Positions 7,894-15,787 of a stretch of 25,519 nucleotides of DNA are shown piece by piece (positions within the stretch are counted from its first letter, which is position 1; every line of letters begins with the position of its first letter). A program made the translations under genes and the position numbers. Origin of the DNA: Nitrospira sp. (lineage in GTDB: Bacteria; Nitrospirota; Thermodesulfovibrionia; Thermodesulfovibrionales; SM23-35); NCBI GenBank assembly GCA_016873595.1, contig VGWZ01000005.1:1-25519 (forward strand), given 5' to 3'. The notes below the pieces were generated by a model. That model did no database searches. It saw only the letters and a list, made by a program, of their open reading frames with translations, and had not been told where the DNA came from.

Positions 7894-7917
7894 CTTTTTT
7901 CGCTATTTTGATAAAAA
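7890..7917 (+). promoter_or_regulatory. Possible weak promoter before the TPR gene
   Basis: TTGACT (7890-7895, overlapping the coaBC stop) and TAAAAA (7912-7917) are 16 nt apart, in the 36-nt gap before the TPR gene. The -10 matches only four of six consensus positions, so this is a suggestion. Confidence 0.25.
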
Positions 7918-7929
7918 TTTGGGAATATT

Positions 7930-8859
7930 ATGTCACTTGAAGAAATTGAAAGACTAAAGGAAAAATTAAATAAAGACCCGAATTCCAAGCTTTTTATATT
8001 GCTTGCCGAAGAATATAAAAAGGAAGGGATGCTTGACGAGGCAATAGCTATCCTTACTCAGGGACTGGAAAGACACCCCCGATATATGAGTGCACATGTT
8101 TCCTTAGGGAAGATATACCTTGAAAAAGGTATACTCGATAAGGCAAAGGAAGAATTCAAAGAGGTCATTAGCGCAATACCTGATAACCTCTATGCCCATA
8201 AGAAGCTTGCTGAGATTCATAAAGACCTTGTTGAAATCGATGAAGCAGCAAAAGAATTTAAGATGGTATTAAGACTGAATCCGGGCGATGAAGAAGCAGC
8301 GAATAGCCTTGCAGAGATCGAGAAAGGGCTCACCGTTAAACCTGAGATCCCGGAAAAAGCAACATCTGCAGAAACAACCTATAGTAAACCAGAACCTGCT
8401 CTTGAGGAGGAAAAGCCACCTGAAATCCCTATCACAGAGCAAGACATAGAGTATTCGAGTAAAACCCTTTTTGAAGAAGAAGAAATTGAAGAAGGAGTAA
8501 CAGAACAGGAAGGACTACCTGAAGAAGAAATATTCCCGTTTGAAGACATCTTTAAAGAGATAGGAGTTTCAGATGAGGAAATATCTGAAGCTCTGAAGGA
8601 GGGCGTATTCGAACAACCAAGCTTAAGTATTAGTGATGCAGACCAATATATTGCCCAGGGCAAATACATGACGGCAATGGATATATACAAAAAACTCCTC
8701 TCAACAGAACCTGGTAATATACACGTAATGCAGCGTATTGAAGATATAAAGTGGCTTTTGAAACTCCTCGGAAAAGATAAGGAAGAATTAATTGCAAAGC
8801 TGACCACATTCCTTGACGGTATTAAAAAGAGACGAGATGAGTTTTTCAGAAATCCTTAA
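7930..8859 (+). CDS. TPR-repeat protein with acidic linker
   Basis: 309-residue cytoplasmic protein without signal peptide. Residues about 19-130 hold three tetratricopeptide repeats (for example LLAEEYKKEGMLDEAIAILTQGLERHPRYMS-like units ending in a proline-containing turn). Residues about 140-225 form a very acidic, Glu/Pro-rich linker, probably disordered. A further TPR-like helix pair (DADQYIAQGKYMTAMDIYKKLL) and a Lys-rich helix close the protein. TPRs bind proteins, so it is likely a scaffold. The next gene, a Roadblock protein, overlaps its end by 23 nt, which argues that they are made together and perhaps bind. No specific function is recognisable. Confidence 0.8.
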   Translation: MSLEEIERLKEKLNKDPNSKLFILLAEEYKKEGMLDEAIAILTQGLERHPRYMSAHVSLGKIYLEKGILDKAKEEFKEVISAIPDNLYAHKKLAEIHKDLVEIDEAAKEFKMVLRLNPGDEEAANSLAEIEKGLTVKPEIPEKATSAETTYSKPEPALEEEKPPEIPITEQDIEYSSKTLFEEEEIEEGVTEQEGLPEEEIFPFEDIFKEIGVSDEEISEALKEGVFEQPSLSISDADQYIAQGKYMTAMDIYKKLLSTEPGNIHVMQRIEDIKWLLKLLGKDKEELIAKLTTFLDGIKKRRDEFFRNP

Positions 8860-9193
8860 AGAGACAGTAGAAAAAGTAGATGGTGCGGTGTCTGCCATGA
8901 TCATCGGCACTGACGGCATATCTGTTCAAGAATATATCTCAGAAAAACTTATTGATCTTACCGGACTGAGCGCTGAGGCATCTGCAATGATTAGAGATAT
9001 CCATCTGGCTGCAGATAATCTGGGCCTTGGTGAAGCAAGGGAGTTTTCGATAATATCAGACAGGTGCGGTATTATTATGAGAAAAATAAATCCCGAGTAC
9101 TATTTAGCCCTTATCATAAAACCAGAAGGCAATTATGGTAAGGGGCGATTTATCCTTAAGACTGCAATCCCTAAGCTGGAAGTGGAATTCTAA
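8837..9193 (+). CDS. Roadblock/LC7 domain protein
   Basis: 118-residue single-domain Roadblock/LC7 protein, the fold used by MglB and other partners of small Ras-like GTPases. It starts [30 protein letters not shown], followed by [15 protein letters not shown] and a C-terminal [21 protein letters not shown] strand-helix unit. I chose the ATG at 8837 over an in-frame TTG at 8813 because the domain begins right after it. It is distinct from the MglB at 590-1084: it lacks the DIDNLF tail. No GTPase gene is adjacent; the upstream partner is the TPR protein. Confidence 0.8.
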   Translation: MSFSEILKETVEKVDGAVSAMIIGTDGISVQEYISEKLIDLTGLSAEASAMIRDIHLAADNLGLGEAREFSIISDRCGIIMRKINPEYYLALIIKPEGNYGKGRFILKTAIPKLEVEF

Positions 9194-9206
9194 AGTTAAG
9201 AAAATA

Positions 9207-9638
9207 ATGAAAGTCTTAGTTATCCATGGTCCTAACTTAAACCTCCTCGGCAAAAGAGAGACTGACATATATGGTATCAGGTCACTTGATGAGATAAACA
9301 GCACTATTCTTTCCCTTGCTGCAGACCTTGGTATTGATGCGAATATAGTACAGATCAACAGTGAGGGAGAGATATTGGATGCTATCCAGAAAAGCAACTA
9401 TGATGCCTTGATTATAAATCCTGCTGCATATACCCATACGAGTATTGCAATAAGGGATGCTATCGCAGCAATAAATAAACCTGCAATAGAGGTTCACCTT
9501 TCAAATATCCACAGTCGAGAAGAATTCAGGAAAAAATCGTTTATTGCAGAAGTTGCCATTGGGCAGATAAGTGGTTTTGGCCCTGATAGTTATCTTCTCG
9601 CACTCAGGGCTGTAAAGAGCATCCTTACAAAACAATGA
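9207..9638 (+). CDS. aroQ: 3-dehydroquinate dehydratase, type II
   Basis: Third step of the shikimate pathway: dehydration of 3-dehydroquinate. Type II motifs are [17 protein letters not shown] with the catalytic Tyr22, [16 protein letters not shown] with Asn71, [17 protein letters not shown] with His102, and [13 protein letters not shown] near the end. At 143 residues it has the usual length. The ATG at 9207 begins at the conserved [10 protein letters not shown]; longer readings run into the Roadblock gene. It starts 13 nt after that gene. The later shikimate gene aroC lies about 14 kb away on the other strand. Confidence 0.94.
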   Translation: MKVLVIHGPNLNLLGKRETDIYGIRSLDEINSTILSLAADLGIDANIVQINSEGEILDAIQKSNYDALIINPAAYTHTSIAIRDAIAAINKPAIEVHLSNIHSREEFRKKSFIAEVAIGQISGFGPDSYLLALRAVKSILTKQ

Positions 9639-9656
9639 TCCTTCCTCCAATAATTT

Positions 9657-9779
9657 GCCATTCCCGCCCCGTATCGCTGTACGGGGTAAACTCCAGCGGG
9701 AATCCAGAAAAAACAATGAATCTGGATTCCGCATCCCTGGCCTCGCTCTGCGAAGCAGGGCAGGCAAGTGCGGAATGAC
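9657..9779. repeat. Interspersed double-hairpin element (copy 1) overlapping the pepP start
   Basis: Two hairpins in a row: GCCATTCCCGC pairs with GCGGGAATCCAG, and CTGGATTCCGC pairs with GCGGAATGAC. The two halves also mirror each other, so the whole element is a palindrome with ends like GTCATTCC and GGAATGAC. An extra small hairpin CCCCGT/ACGGGG sits in the first loop. A second, shorter copy is at 21698-21767. It fills almost the whole aroQ-pepP gap, and the pepP ATG (9775) is inside its conserved right end. Confidence 0.88.
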
Positions 9780-10854
9780 AGACCTATTTTATCAGTCAAG
9801 ACTTGCTAACTTAAAAGAATCCTTAAAGAAAAGAAAAATTAATGCTTTCCTCATAACCGATATACACAATGTCCGGTATCTCACTGGCTTTTCGGGCTCA
9901 TCAGGTTTTCTCTTCATCACAAAGAGAAAAAACATATTTATCACTGACTTTAGATATAAGGAGCAGGCAGGAAGAGAAGCACAGGGGTGGGATATTGTTG
10001 TAGAAAAAAGAGATGTGATAAAGACCATAGAAAGGCTCTCTCAAAAGATTGGTATCAAGAAACTCGGTTTTGAGTCTTCTGTGTCCTATAATTTTTTCAG
10101 AAGATTATCGAAAGGAGACTTAACCCTGAAGGCCTTTAAAGGTCTCATAGAGAGATTGAGAGCGGTAAAGGATTCTATTGAAATAAACTCACTTAAGGAG
10201 GCAGTAAGGCGTGCAGAATCTGCTTTTCTTGACATAAAACCATATATAAAGCAGGGAATCCGTGAAAGAGCTATTGCACTGAGACTTGAGGAAAGATTGA
10301 AGAAGAAAGGCTGCAGGCATATTCCATTTGAGGTGATCGTCGCATCAGGCCCAAATTCTGCAATGCCCCATGCAAGGCCAACTGAAAAGAAATTAAATAG
10401 TGGAGACCTCGTCATTATCGACTGGGGTGGAGAAGCTGATGGTTATTTATCTGATATGACCCGGACATTACTCATTAAAGGAGATAAAATAAATAAAAAG
10501 AGGGAGATCTATCAACTTGTAGTAGAAGCCAATGAGAAGGCTATCTCTCTTGTTTCTCCAGGGGTAAAATCTCAGGAGATTGACCATTCTGCCAGAAATT
10601 TTATTAAGAAGGCAGGTTATGGAGAGTTATTTGGACACGGGACAGGTCATGGGGTTGGCCTTCAGGTTCATGAATCACCGCATATCACATGGAATAAAAA
10701 AGAGCGCATCAAAGAAAACATGGTCTTTACCATCGAGCCGGGCATTTATGTTCCGGGACTTGGAGGAGTAAGAATAGAGGATATGGTAGTAGTAAAACCA
10801 GATGGCTCTGAAGTCCTCACTAATCTTTCCAAAAAACTTGCAATAATAAAGTAG
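9775..10854 (+). CDS. pepP: Xaa-Pro aminopeptidase / M24 family peptidase
   Basis: Metallopeptidase of the M24 (creatinase-like, pita-bread fold) family that removes N-terminal residues before proline. The N-terminal creatinase domain begins LANLKESLKKRKINAFLITDIHNVRYLTGFSG. The C-terminal domain carries the metal ligands: DWGGEADGYLSDMTRT (two Asp), GHGTGHGVGLQVHE (His), IEPGIY (Glu) and GVRIEDMV (Glu). The protein is 359 residues from the ATG at 9775. The frame stays open back to a TTG at 9655, but that part is translated repeat. No good ribosome site precedes the ATG. It is followed by efp, a frequent neighbour of pepP-like genes. Confidence 0.92.
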   Translation: MTDLFYQSRLANLKESLKKRKINAFLITDIHNVRYLTGFSGSSGFLFITKRKNIFITDFRYKEQAGREAQGWDIVVEKRDVIKTIERLSQKIGIKKLGFESSVSYNFFRRLSKGDLTLKAFKGLIERLRAVKDSIEINSLKEAVRRAESAFLDIKPYIKQGIRERAIALRLEERLKKKGCRHIPFEVIVASGPNSAMPHARPTEKKLNSGDLVIIDWGGEADGYLSDMTRTLLIKGDKINKKREIYQLVVEANEKAISLVSPGVKSQEIDHSARNFIKKAGYGELFGHGTGHGVGLQVHESPHITWNKKERIKENMVFTIEPGIYVPGLGGVRIEDMVVVKPDGSEVLTNLSKKLAIIK

Positions 10855-10912
10855 GAGACTTCTGACCCTGATTTATTAAAAAGCTGTGTCTGATGGAAAA
10901 TATTGTGGAAAA

Positions 10913-10921
10913 TGATAAAAT
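10913..10921 (+). promoter_or_regulatory. Possible extended -10 promoter of efp
   Basis: TGATAAAAT matches the extended -10 form TGnTAnAAT. A start about 7 nt downstream would leave a short leader that holds the strong ribosome site AAGGAGGT. No clear -35 is seen. Confidence 0.4.
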
Positions 10922-10948
10922 AGTACACTTTTGTAAGGAGGTACTGAT

Positions 10949-11512
10949 TTGGTTTCAACGAGCGACTTCAGAAAAGGTCTCAAGGTAGAATTTAAAGGTG
11001 AGCCCTGCGAGATAGTAGACTTTCAACATGTGAAGATGGGGAGAAGCGGGGCTATTGTCAGGACAAAGTTAAAAAGCTTGAAAACAGGAAGTGTCCTTGA
11101 ACAGACTTTCAGGTCTGGGGAAAAATTAGAGTCTCCCCAGCTTCAGGAAAAGAAAATGCACTATCTTTACATGCAGGATGGTCTTTATTATTTTATGGAT
11201 GAAGAGACGTATGAACAGATTCATCTTACTGATGATCAGCTCGGAGATGCAAAGAAGTTTCTTAAAGAAAACATGATCGTTATTTTCCTCTATTATAAAG
11301 GAGCTCCAATAAACGTAGAACTTCCAACTTTCGTCGAGCTATTAGTAACCAAAACAGATCCGGCAGGATTTAAAGGAGATACTGCTTCAGGAGGTGGCAA
11401 ACCAGCAACCTTAGAAACAGGGGCTGTAGTAAAAGTCCCCTTTCATATAAATGAGGGTGATACCATAAAGGTAGACACAAGGACATCAGAATATATAGAG
11501 AGGGTAAAATAA
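10949..11512 (+). CDS. efp: Elongation factor P
   Basis: Rescues ribosomes stalled on polyproline. 187 residues, three beta-barrel domains: KOW-like domain 1 ([23 protein letters not shown]), middle domain ([20 protein letters not shown]), and a C-terminal domain ending [14 protein letters not shown], which is the family end. The start is TTG at 10949, preceded by a perfect AAGGAGGT at 6-nt spacing. The tip loop reads KMGRSGA, so residue 32 is Arg where many EF-Ps have the modified Lys. The stop overlaps the accB ATG by one base, so efp-accB-accC are coupled. Confidence 0.94.
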   Translation: MVSTSDFRKGLKVEFKGEPCEIVDFQHVKMGRSGAIVRTKLKSLKTGSVLEQTFRSGEKLESPQLQEKKMHYLYMQDGLYYFMDEETYEQIHLTDDQLGDAKKFLKENMIVIFLYYKGAPINVELPTFVELLVTKTDPAGFKGDTASGGGKPATLETGAVVKVPFHINEGDTIKVDTRTSEYIERVK

Positions 11513-11946
11513 TGGAACTTGAGGATCTAAAAAAGCTTATCGAATTTCTCAAGGAAACAGATATTACCGAATTGCAGTTAGAAAAAGACGGCACAAAGGT
11601 AAAAATCAAGAGGGAGAGAATCTTATCTTCGATAGAAATGCCTGTGCAAAAATCTCCGGTCTTCCATGAGAAGATAACACAGGAAACAGAGGAAGAAACG
11701 CAGAGGCTTGTGACAATAACTTCACCGATTGTCGGCACGTTTTACAGATCGCCTGCGCCTGATTCCGCACCTTTTGTGGAAGTTGGACTGAGGGTAAAAA
11801 AGGGACAGGTTCTCTGCGTCATAGAAGCAATGAAGCTTATGAATGAGATAGAGAGTGATGCTGACGGCATCATTGTAAAGGCTTTAGTGGAAAACGGACA
11901 GCCTGTTGAATATGGCGAGCCACTATTCCTTATTGAGCCTATGTGA
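11512..11946 (+). CDS. accB: Biotin carboxyl carrier protein of acetyl-CoA carboxylase
   Basis: Carries biotin between the carboxylase and carboxyltransferase of acetyl-CoA carboxylase, first step of fatty acid synthesis. 144 residues. The N-terminal helix [25 protein letters not shown] is followed by a linker and the biotinyl domain (about 67-144). The biotin site is EAMKLMNE with Lys108; the thumb-like stretch [14 protein letters not shown] is present, as in AccB. The ATG overlaps the efp stop (TAATG). accC follows after 30 nt. Confidence 0.95.
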   Translation: MELEDLKKLIEFLKETDITELQLEKDGTKVKIKRERILSSIEMPVQKSPVFHEKITQETEEETQRLVTITSPIVGTFYRSPAPDSAPFVEVGLRVKKGQVLCVIEAMKLMNEIESDADGIIVKALVENGQPVEYGEPLFLIEPM

Positions 11947-11976
11947 ATATAACGGAAAATAACTGATAGGCTTAAA

Positions 11977-13341
11977 ATGACAAATAATTTGAAATTATTC
12001 AAAAAGATATTAATCGCAAATCGAGGGGAAATTGCAGTAAGAATAATCCGGGCATGTAAGGAGCTCGGAATAAAAACTGTGAGTGTTTACTCAGATATAG
12101 AAAAAGATTCTCTCCATGTAAGACTCGCAGATGAATCTGTATGCATTGGACCTGCAAACCCAACCCAGAGTTACCTGAATATTCCTGCAATATTGAGTGC
12201 TGCTGAAATCACAGACTCGGATGCGATTCATCCGGGTTATGGCTTTCTCTCAGAGAATTACCATTTTGCCGAAGCCTGTATGACCTCGGGCATAACATTT
12301 ATTGGTCCAACTCCTGAAAATATTAGGCTCGGTGGTGACAAGGCAAAGGCAAGACAGATAATGAGAAGAAAAGGTGTGCCTGTTGTACCAGGAAGTGATG
12401 GCCCTGTTGCGACAGAAGAGATGGCAATGAAAGCTGCAAAAAAGACAGGGTTCCCGATAATCCTCAAGGCATCTGCTGGAGGAGGAGGACGCGGCATGAG
12501 GATTGTGAGAGAGGAAAAAGACCTTGAACAGGCATTTTACATAGCACAAAGAGAAGCACTCACCGCATTTGGTAATAACGAGCTCTATGCAGAAGAATAC
12601 ATACCAGAGATGAGACATATAGAAGTGCAAATCATAGCAGATAACAAGGGCAATATCATCCACCTTGGTGAGAGGGACTGCTCAATACAGAGAAAGCATC
12701 AGAAGCTCATCGAGGAGTCTCCATCACCTGTCTCGACAACAGAAAAGTTCAGGAAGAGGATCGGGGATTTAGGAGTAAAAGCCGCACGTGCCATCAAATA
12801 CAGAAACGTCGGTACCGTAGAGTTTATAGTCAGTCCCGATGGCAATATCTATTTTATGGAAATTAATACACGCGTCCAGGTAGAACACCCTGTGACAGAG
12901 GCTGTCACAGGCATTGATATAATAAAAGAGCAGATAAAGCTTGCAGCAGGACTCCCTTTGGAGTTTAAACAAAGCCAGATACGGCCATCAGGCCATGCCA
13001 TCGAATGCAGGATTAATGCTGAGGACTCTGACAGGTTTATTCCCTCTCCGGGAAAGATTAATTTTCTCTTTCTCCCTGGAGGACCTGGTGTGAGAATAGA
13101 TACCGCAATATATAATGGATATGTGATACCATCACAGTATGATTCCCTTATCGCCAAGCTGATCGTACACGGAAAAGACAGATCAGAAGCGATTGTACGG
13201 ATGAGACGCGCACTTGATGAGTTTATCATTGATGGTGTAAAGACAACCCTCCCGTTCCATAAAAAGGTCTTCGATCATCCGGATTTTATAAAGGGAGAAT
13301 TTAATACAACGTTTATAGAGAAGATAAACGGCTCACAATAA
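11977..13341 (+). CDS. accC: Biotin carboxylase subunit of acetyl-CoA carboxylase
   Basis: ATP-dependent carboxylation of the biotin on AccB. 454 residues, normal for AccC (about 450). The N-terminal domain begins KKILIANRGEIAVRIIRACKELGI and contains HPGYGFLSEN. The ATP-grasp domain has the glycine loop KASAGGGGRGMRIV (about 164-177), HLGERDCSIQRKHQKLIEESPSP, and EINTRVQVEHPVTE (about 295-308). The C-terminal domain has GHAIECRINAEDP-like GHAIECRINAED. The ATG at 11977 has only a weak AGG upstream. It ends the efp-accB-accC run; accA and accD are not in the window. Confidence 0.95.
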   Translation: MTNNLKLFKKILIANRGEIAVRIIRACKELGIKTVSVYSDIEKDSLHVRLADESVCIGPANPTQSYLNIPAILSAAEITDSDAIHPGYGFLSENYHFAEACMTSGITFIGPTPENIRLGGDKAKARQIMRRKGVPVVPGSDGPVATEEMAMKAAKKTGFPIILKASAGGGGRGMRIVREEKDLEQAFYIAQREALTAFGNNELYAEEYIPEMRHIEVQIIADNKGNIIHLGERDCSIQRKHQKLIEESPSPVSTTEKFRKRIGDLGVKAARAIKYRNVGTVEFIVSPDGNIYFMEINTRVQVEHPVTEAVTGIDIIKEQIKLAAGLPLEFKQSQIRPSGHAIECRINAEDSDRFIPSPGKINFLFLPGGPGVRIDTAIYNGYVIPSQYDSLIAKLIVHGKDRSEAIVRMRRALDEFIIDGVKTTLPFHKKVFDHPDFIKGEFNTTFIEKINGSQ

Positions 13342-13357
13342 TTTTTAAAGAATTTCC

Positions 13358-13376
13358 AAGGTTATTAAAACCTTTT
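13358..13376 (+). terminator. Possible weak terminator after accC
   Basis: AAGGTT and AACCTT form a 6-bp stem with a 5-nt loop, followed by a short T stretch, 16 nt after the accC stop. The stem is AT-rich and the T tract short, so termination would be weak. Confidence 0.3.
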
Positions 13377-13402
13377 AACCACAAACAAATTAAAGAAATC
13401 AT

Positions 13403-14035
13403 ATGTATCTCGGCGGGTTATGCTTTATAACTGACTGTAAGGCGTCTAAACTCTCATACGAAGATATGACACTCAAGGTGCTCAGGTCAGGTGTGAGGTG
13501 GGTCCAGTACAGGGAGAAAGGAAAGTCAAGACGTGAGGTTTATGAGGAAGCAGATAGGCTACGAAAACTCACTCAGGACTTTAACGCTGTATTGATAGTG
13601 AATGACCATGCTGATATTGCAATGTGTGTAAATGCAGAAGGAGTTCATCTCGGACAGGAAGACCTGCCCCTGAGAGAAGCACGTAAGATAATGGGCAAAA
13701 ACCGGATAGTCGGTATTTCTACCCATAGTTTAGAACAGGCAATAGAAGCAGAAAAAGGTGGTGCTGATTATATTGGCTTTGGCCCTGTATTTCACACCAT
13801 AACAAAGGATGCGGGGAGACCTAAAGGTGTTAGTATTCTCAGAGAGGTAAAAAAACAGGTAAATATACCAGTAATTGCAATAGGAGGGATAAACCTCGAA
13901 AATATACAATTGGTTTTAGATGCAGGTGCTGATGCTGTTGCAGTTGCGTCAGCAATCCTCAGCGGAGAGATTGAAGGAAACGTAAACAGGTTTATGGAAA
14001 TTATTAGATTTTTTGATGTACATTATCAACCATGA
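13403..14035 (+). CDS. thiE: Thiamine-phosphate synthase
   Basis: Joins hydroxymethylpyrimidine diphosphate and the thiazole phosphate to make thiamine phosphate. 210 residues, TIM barrel. Motifs: VQYREKGKSRREV (diphosphate site), LIVNDHADIA, GVHLGQEDLP, VGISTHSLEQA, ADYIGFGPVFHTITKDA and IAIGGI. The start MYLGGLCFITD fits the family N-terminus; no strong ribosome site is visible. It stands alone, 61 nt after accC; no other thiamine genes are in view. Confidence 0.93.
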   Translation: MYLGGLCFITDCKASKLSYEDMTLKVLRSGVRWVQYREKGKSRREVYEEADRLRKLTQDFNAVLIVNDHADIAMCVNAEGVHLGQEDLPLREARKIMGKNRIVGISTHSLEQAIEAEKGGADYIGFGPVFHTITKDAGRPKGVSILREVKKQVNIPVIAIGGINLENIQLVLDAGADAVAVASAILSGEIEGNVNRFMEIIRFFDVHYQP

Positions 14036-14100
14036 ACTCAAATCCAGTAATAAGCAGGACAGGCTTTTGCTTACTACGATATTTTTCGACAGTTCTTTAC

Positions 14101-14135
14101 ATTGTCATTGCGAAGGACAAAGTCCTGAAGCAATT
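14101..14135. repeat. Short hairpin element, GTCATTGCG type
   Basis: In the 130-nt gap before the binding-protein gene, ATTGCGAAGGAC pairs with GTCCTGAAGCAAT around a 3-nt loop. It begins with GTCAT like the other hairpin elements of this window. Only one hairpin (half of a double element) is visible. The rest of the gap shows a small TAAGCA/TGCTTA stem at about 14051-14074 and nothing else I can name. Confidence 0.55.
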
Positions 14136-14165
14136 TCAAATAGATAGTTTCAAAGGGATACATAA

Positions 14166-15272
14166 ATGAGAAATATTACATTGATTATCCTGTCTATTTG
14201 CTTACTATTTCTGGGATGTCAGAAGAAAGAAGATGTAATAAAGATTGGCATTGCTGGTCCTATGACTGGTGACCAGGCAAAAATGGGCATGGATTTTAAA
14301 AATGGTGTTTCGCTTGCTGTTGAGGAATGGAATGAGAAGGGTGGTATCCTTGGAAAGAAGATTAAAGTAATCATTGCAGATGATCAGCACGACCCAAAAC
14401 AGGCTGTCTCAGTCGCAAATAAGCTCGTGAATGAGGGTGCTATCAGTGTTATTGGCCACTTTAATTCAAGTTGTTCAATCCCCGCATCAGATGTCTATAA
14501 CAGAGCGGGAATTCCCATGATTACTCCTGCATCTACTAATCCCAAGCTCACAGAAAAAGGCTACAAAGGGGTATTCAGGATATGCGGGAGGGACGACCAG
14601 CAGGGTAAGATTGCATCTGATTTCGTAATAAATTATCTTAAACTCAACGACGTTGCAATTCTCCATGATAAGACAACCTACGGGCAGGGTCTTGCAGATG
14701 AATTTAAGAAGTTCATCAGCGGGAAGGTGAAGGTAGTGTATTATGGAGGGATTATTCAGGGAGATAAAGACTTCAAGATGGTCTTATCTGCAGTAAAGGA
14801 GAAAAAACCTGAACTTATCTTTTTCGGAGGTATCTATCCCGAGGCAGGGCTTCTCGTAAAACAAGCGAAGGAGCTCGGCTTGAAAGTTACATTCATGAGC
14901 GGCGATGGAACAATAGATCCAAACTTTATCGAAATTGCCGGGATTCAAGCAGCAGAGGGCACTTACCTTACATTCAGCCCGGATCCGAAGAACATTTCAT
15001 CGGCAAAGGGCTTTATTGAAAAGTATCAGTCAAAATATAAAGAGGTCGGCCCATATTCAATTTATGCCTATGATGCGGCGAACATCATGTTGAGTGCAAT
15101 AAAGGAGGCTCGCTCAACTGAAGGGAAGGCAATCATTGATACGTTACATTCAATGGAATTCAATGGTTCTCTTGGAAAGATAACGTTCGATTCAAAAGGC
15201 GATGTGACTGTAGCACCTTATGTGGTCTGGATCACAAAGAGTGGAAAGTTTGAGGAATACTGGAAACCGTAA
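14166..15272 (+). CDS. Branched-chain amino acid-type ABC transporter substrate-binding lipoprotein
   Basis: Periplasmic-binding protein of the LivJ/LivK (type I) fold, 368 residues. The signal peptide MRNITLIILSICLLFLGC ends in a lipobox with Cys18, so it is lipid-anchored. The mature part begins with IKIGIAGPMTGDQAKMGMDFKNGVSLAVEEWN and contains VIGHFNSSCSIPASDVYNRAGIPMITPAST, the usual ligand-site regions. No permease or ATPase genes (livH, livM, livG, livF) are nearby, so the ligand and transporter are unknown. Its stop overlaps the nitroreductase ATG (TAATG). Confidence 0.9.
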   Translation: MRNITLIILSICLLFLGCQKKEDVIKIGIAGPMTGDQAKMGMDFKNGVSLAVEEWNEKGGILGKKIKVIIADDQHDPKQAVSVANKLVNEGAISVIGHFNSSCSIPASDVYNRAGIPMITPASTNPKLTEKGYKGVFRICGRDDQQGKIASDFVINYLKLNDVAILHDKTTYGQGLADEFKKFISGKVKVVYYGGIIQGDKDFKMVLSAVKEKKPELIFFGGIYPEAGLLVKQAKELGLKVTFMSGDGTIDPNFIEIAGIQAAEGTYLTFSPDPKNISSAKGFIEKYQSKYKEVGPYSIYAYDAANIMLSAIKEARSTEGKAIIDTLHSMEFNGSLGKITFDSKGDVTVAPYVVWITKSGKFEEYWKP

Positions 15273-15787
15273 TGGACATCCTAAAAGCAGTTATGGAACG
15301 GAGAAGCATTCGCGACTTTCAGAAACGGGAGATACCAGAGGAGATTGTCGTTAAACTGACCGATGCACTGATATGGGCACCGAGTGCCGGGAACCTCCAG
15401 GCAAGAAAGTTCTATTTTGTTAAAGACGAAAAACTCAAGAAAAAAATTGCTGCGGCAGCATTAAATCAGTATTTTATTGCAGAGGCGCCTCTTGTTATAA
15501 TCGGGTGTACTGATAGTAGCCGTATATCTTACAGATATGGAGAACGTGGGATTTATTTATATTCAATTCAGGATGTTGCGGCAAGCATTATGGGTATGAT
15601 GCTTGTCGCTCATGAACATGGGCTTGGGTCTACATGGGTTGGAGCATTTTATGAAGATGAAGTCTTTAAGATTCTCACTATGCCTCCGAACTTAAGGCCT
15701 ATAGCTATTATTCCTGTGGGTTATCCATCGAAGATCCCTTACCCTCCTCCAAGATTGTCTAAAGAAGAAGTAGTGGAGTTCTGCTAA
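15272..15787 (+). CDS. Nitroreductase-family flavoprotein
   Basis: 171-residue nitroreductase-fold protein, expected to bind FMN and use NAD(P)H. The N-terminus MDILKAVMERRSIRDFQKREIPEEIV holds the conserved RRSIRDF phosphate-binding stretch. WAPSAGNLQARKFYFV, the central YSIQDVAASIMGMMLVAHEHGLGSTWVGAF and the end IPVGYPSKIP are family marks. The substrate cannot be read from the sequence. It is coupled to the upstream binding protein by a 1-nt overlap, and its stop abuts the pfkA ATG. Confidence 0.9.
   Translation: MDILKAVMERRSIRDFQKREIPEEIVVKLTDALIWAPSAGNLQARKFYFVKDEKLKKKIAAAALNQYFIAEAPLVIIGCTDSSRISYRYGERGIYLYSIQDVAASIMGMMLVAHEHGLGSTWVGAFYEDEVFKILTMPPNLRPIAIIPVGYPSKIPYPPPRLSKEEVVEFC

Noticed and set aside
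7488..7988. 166-codon minus-strand frame
   Set aside because: It is antisense to coaBC and the start of the TPR gene, with Ser/Phe-rich composition typical of shadow frames.
9655..9774. 40-codon N-terminal extension of PepP
   Set aside because: The frame is open, but the residues come from the repeat and the M24 N-terminal domain begins right after the ATG at 9775.
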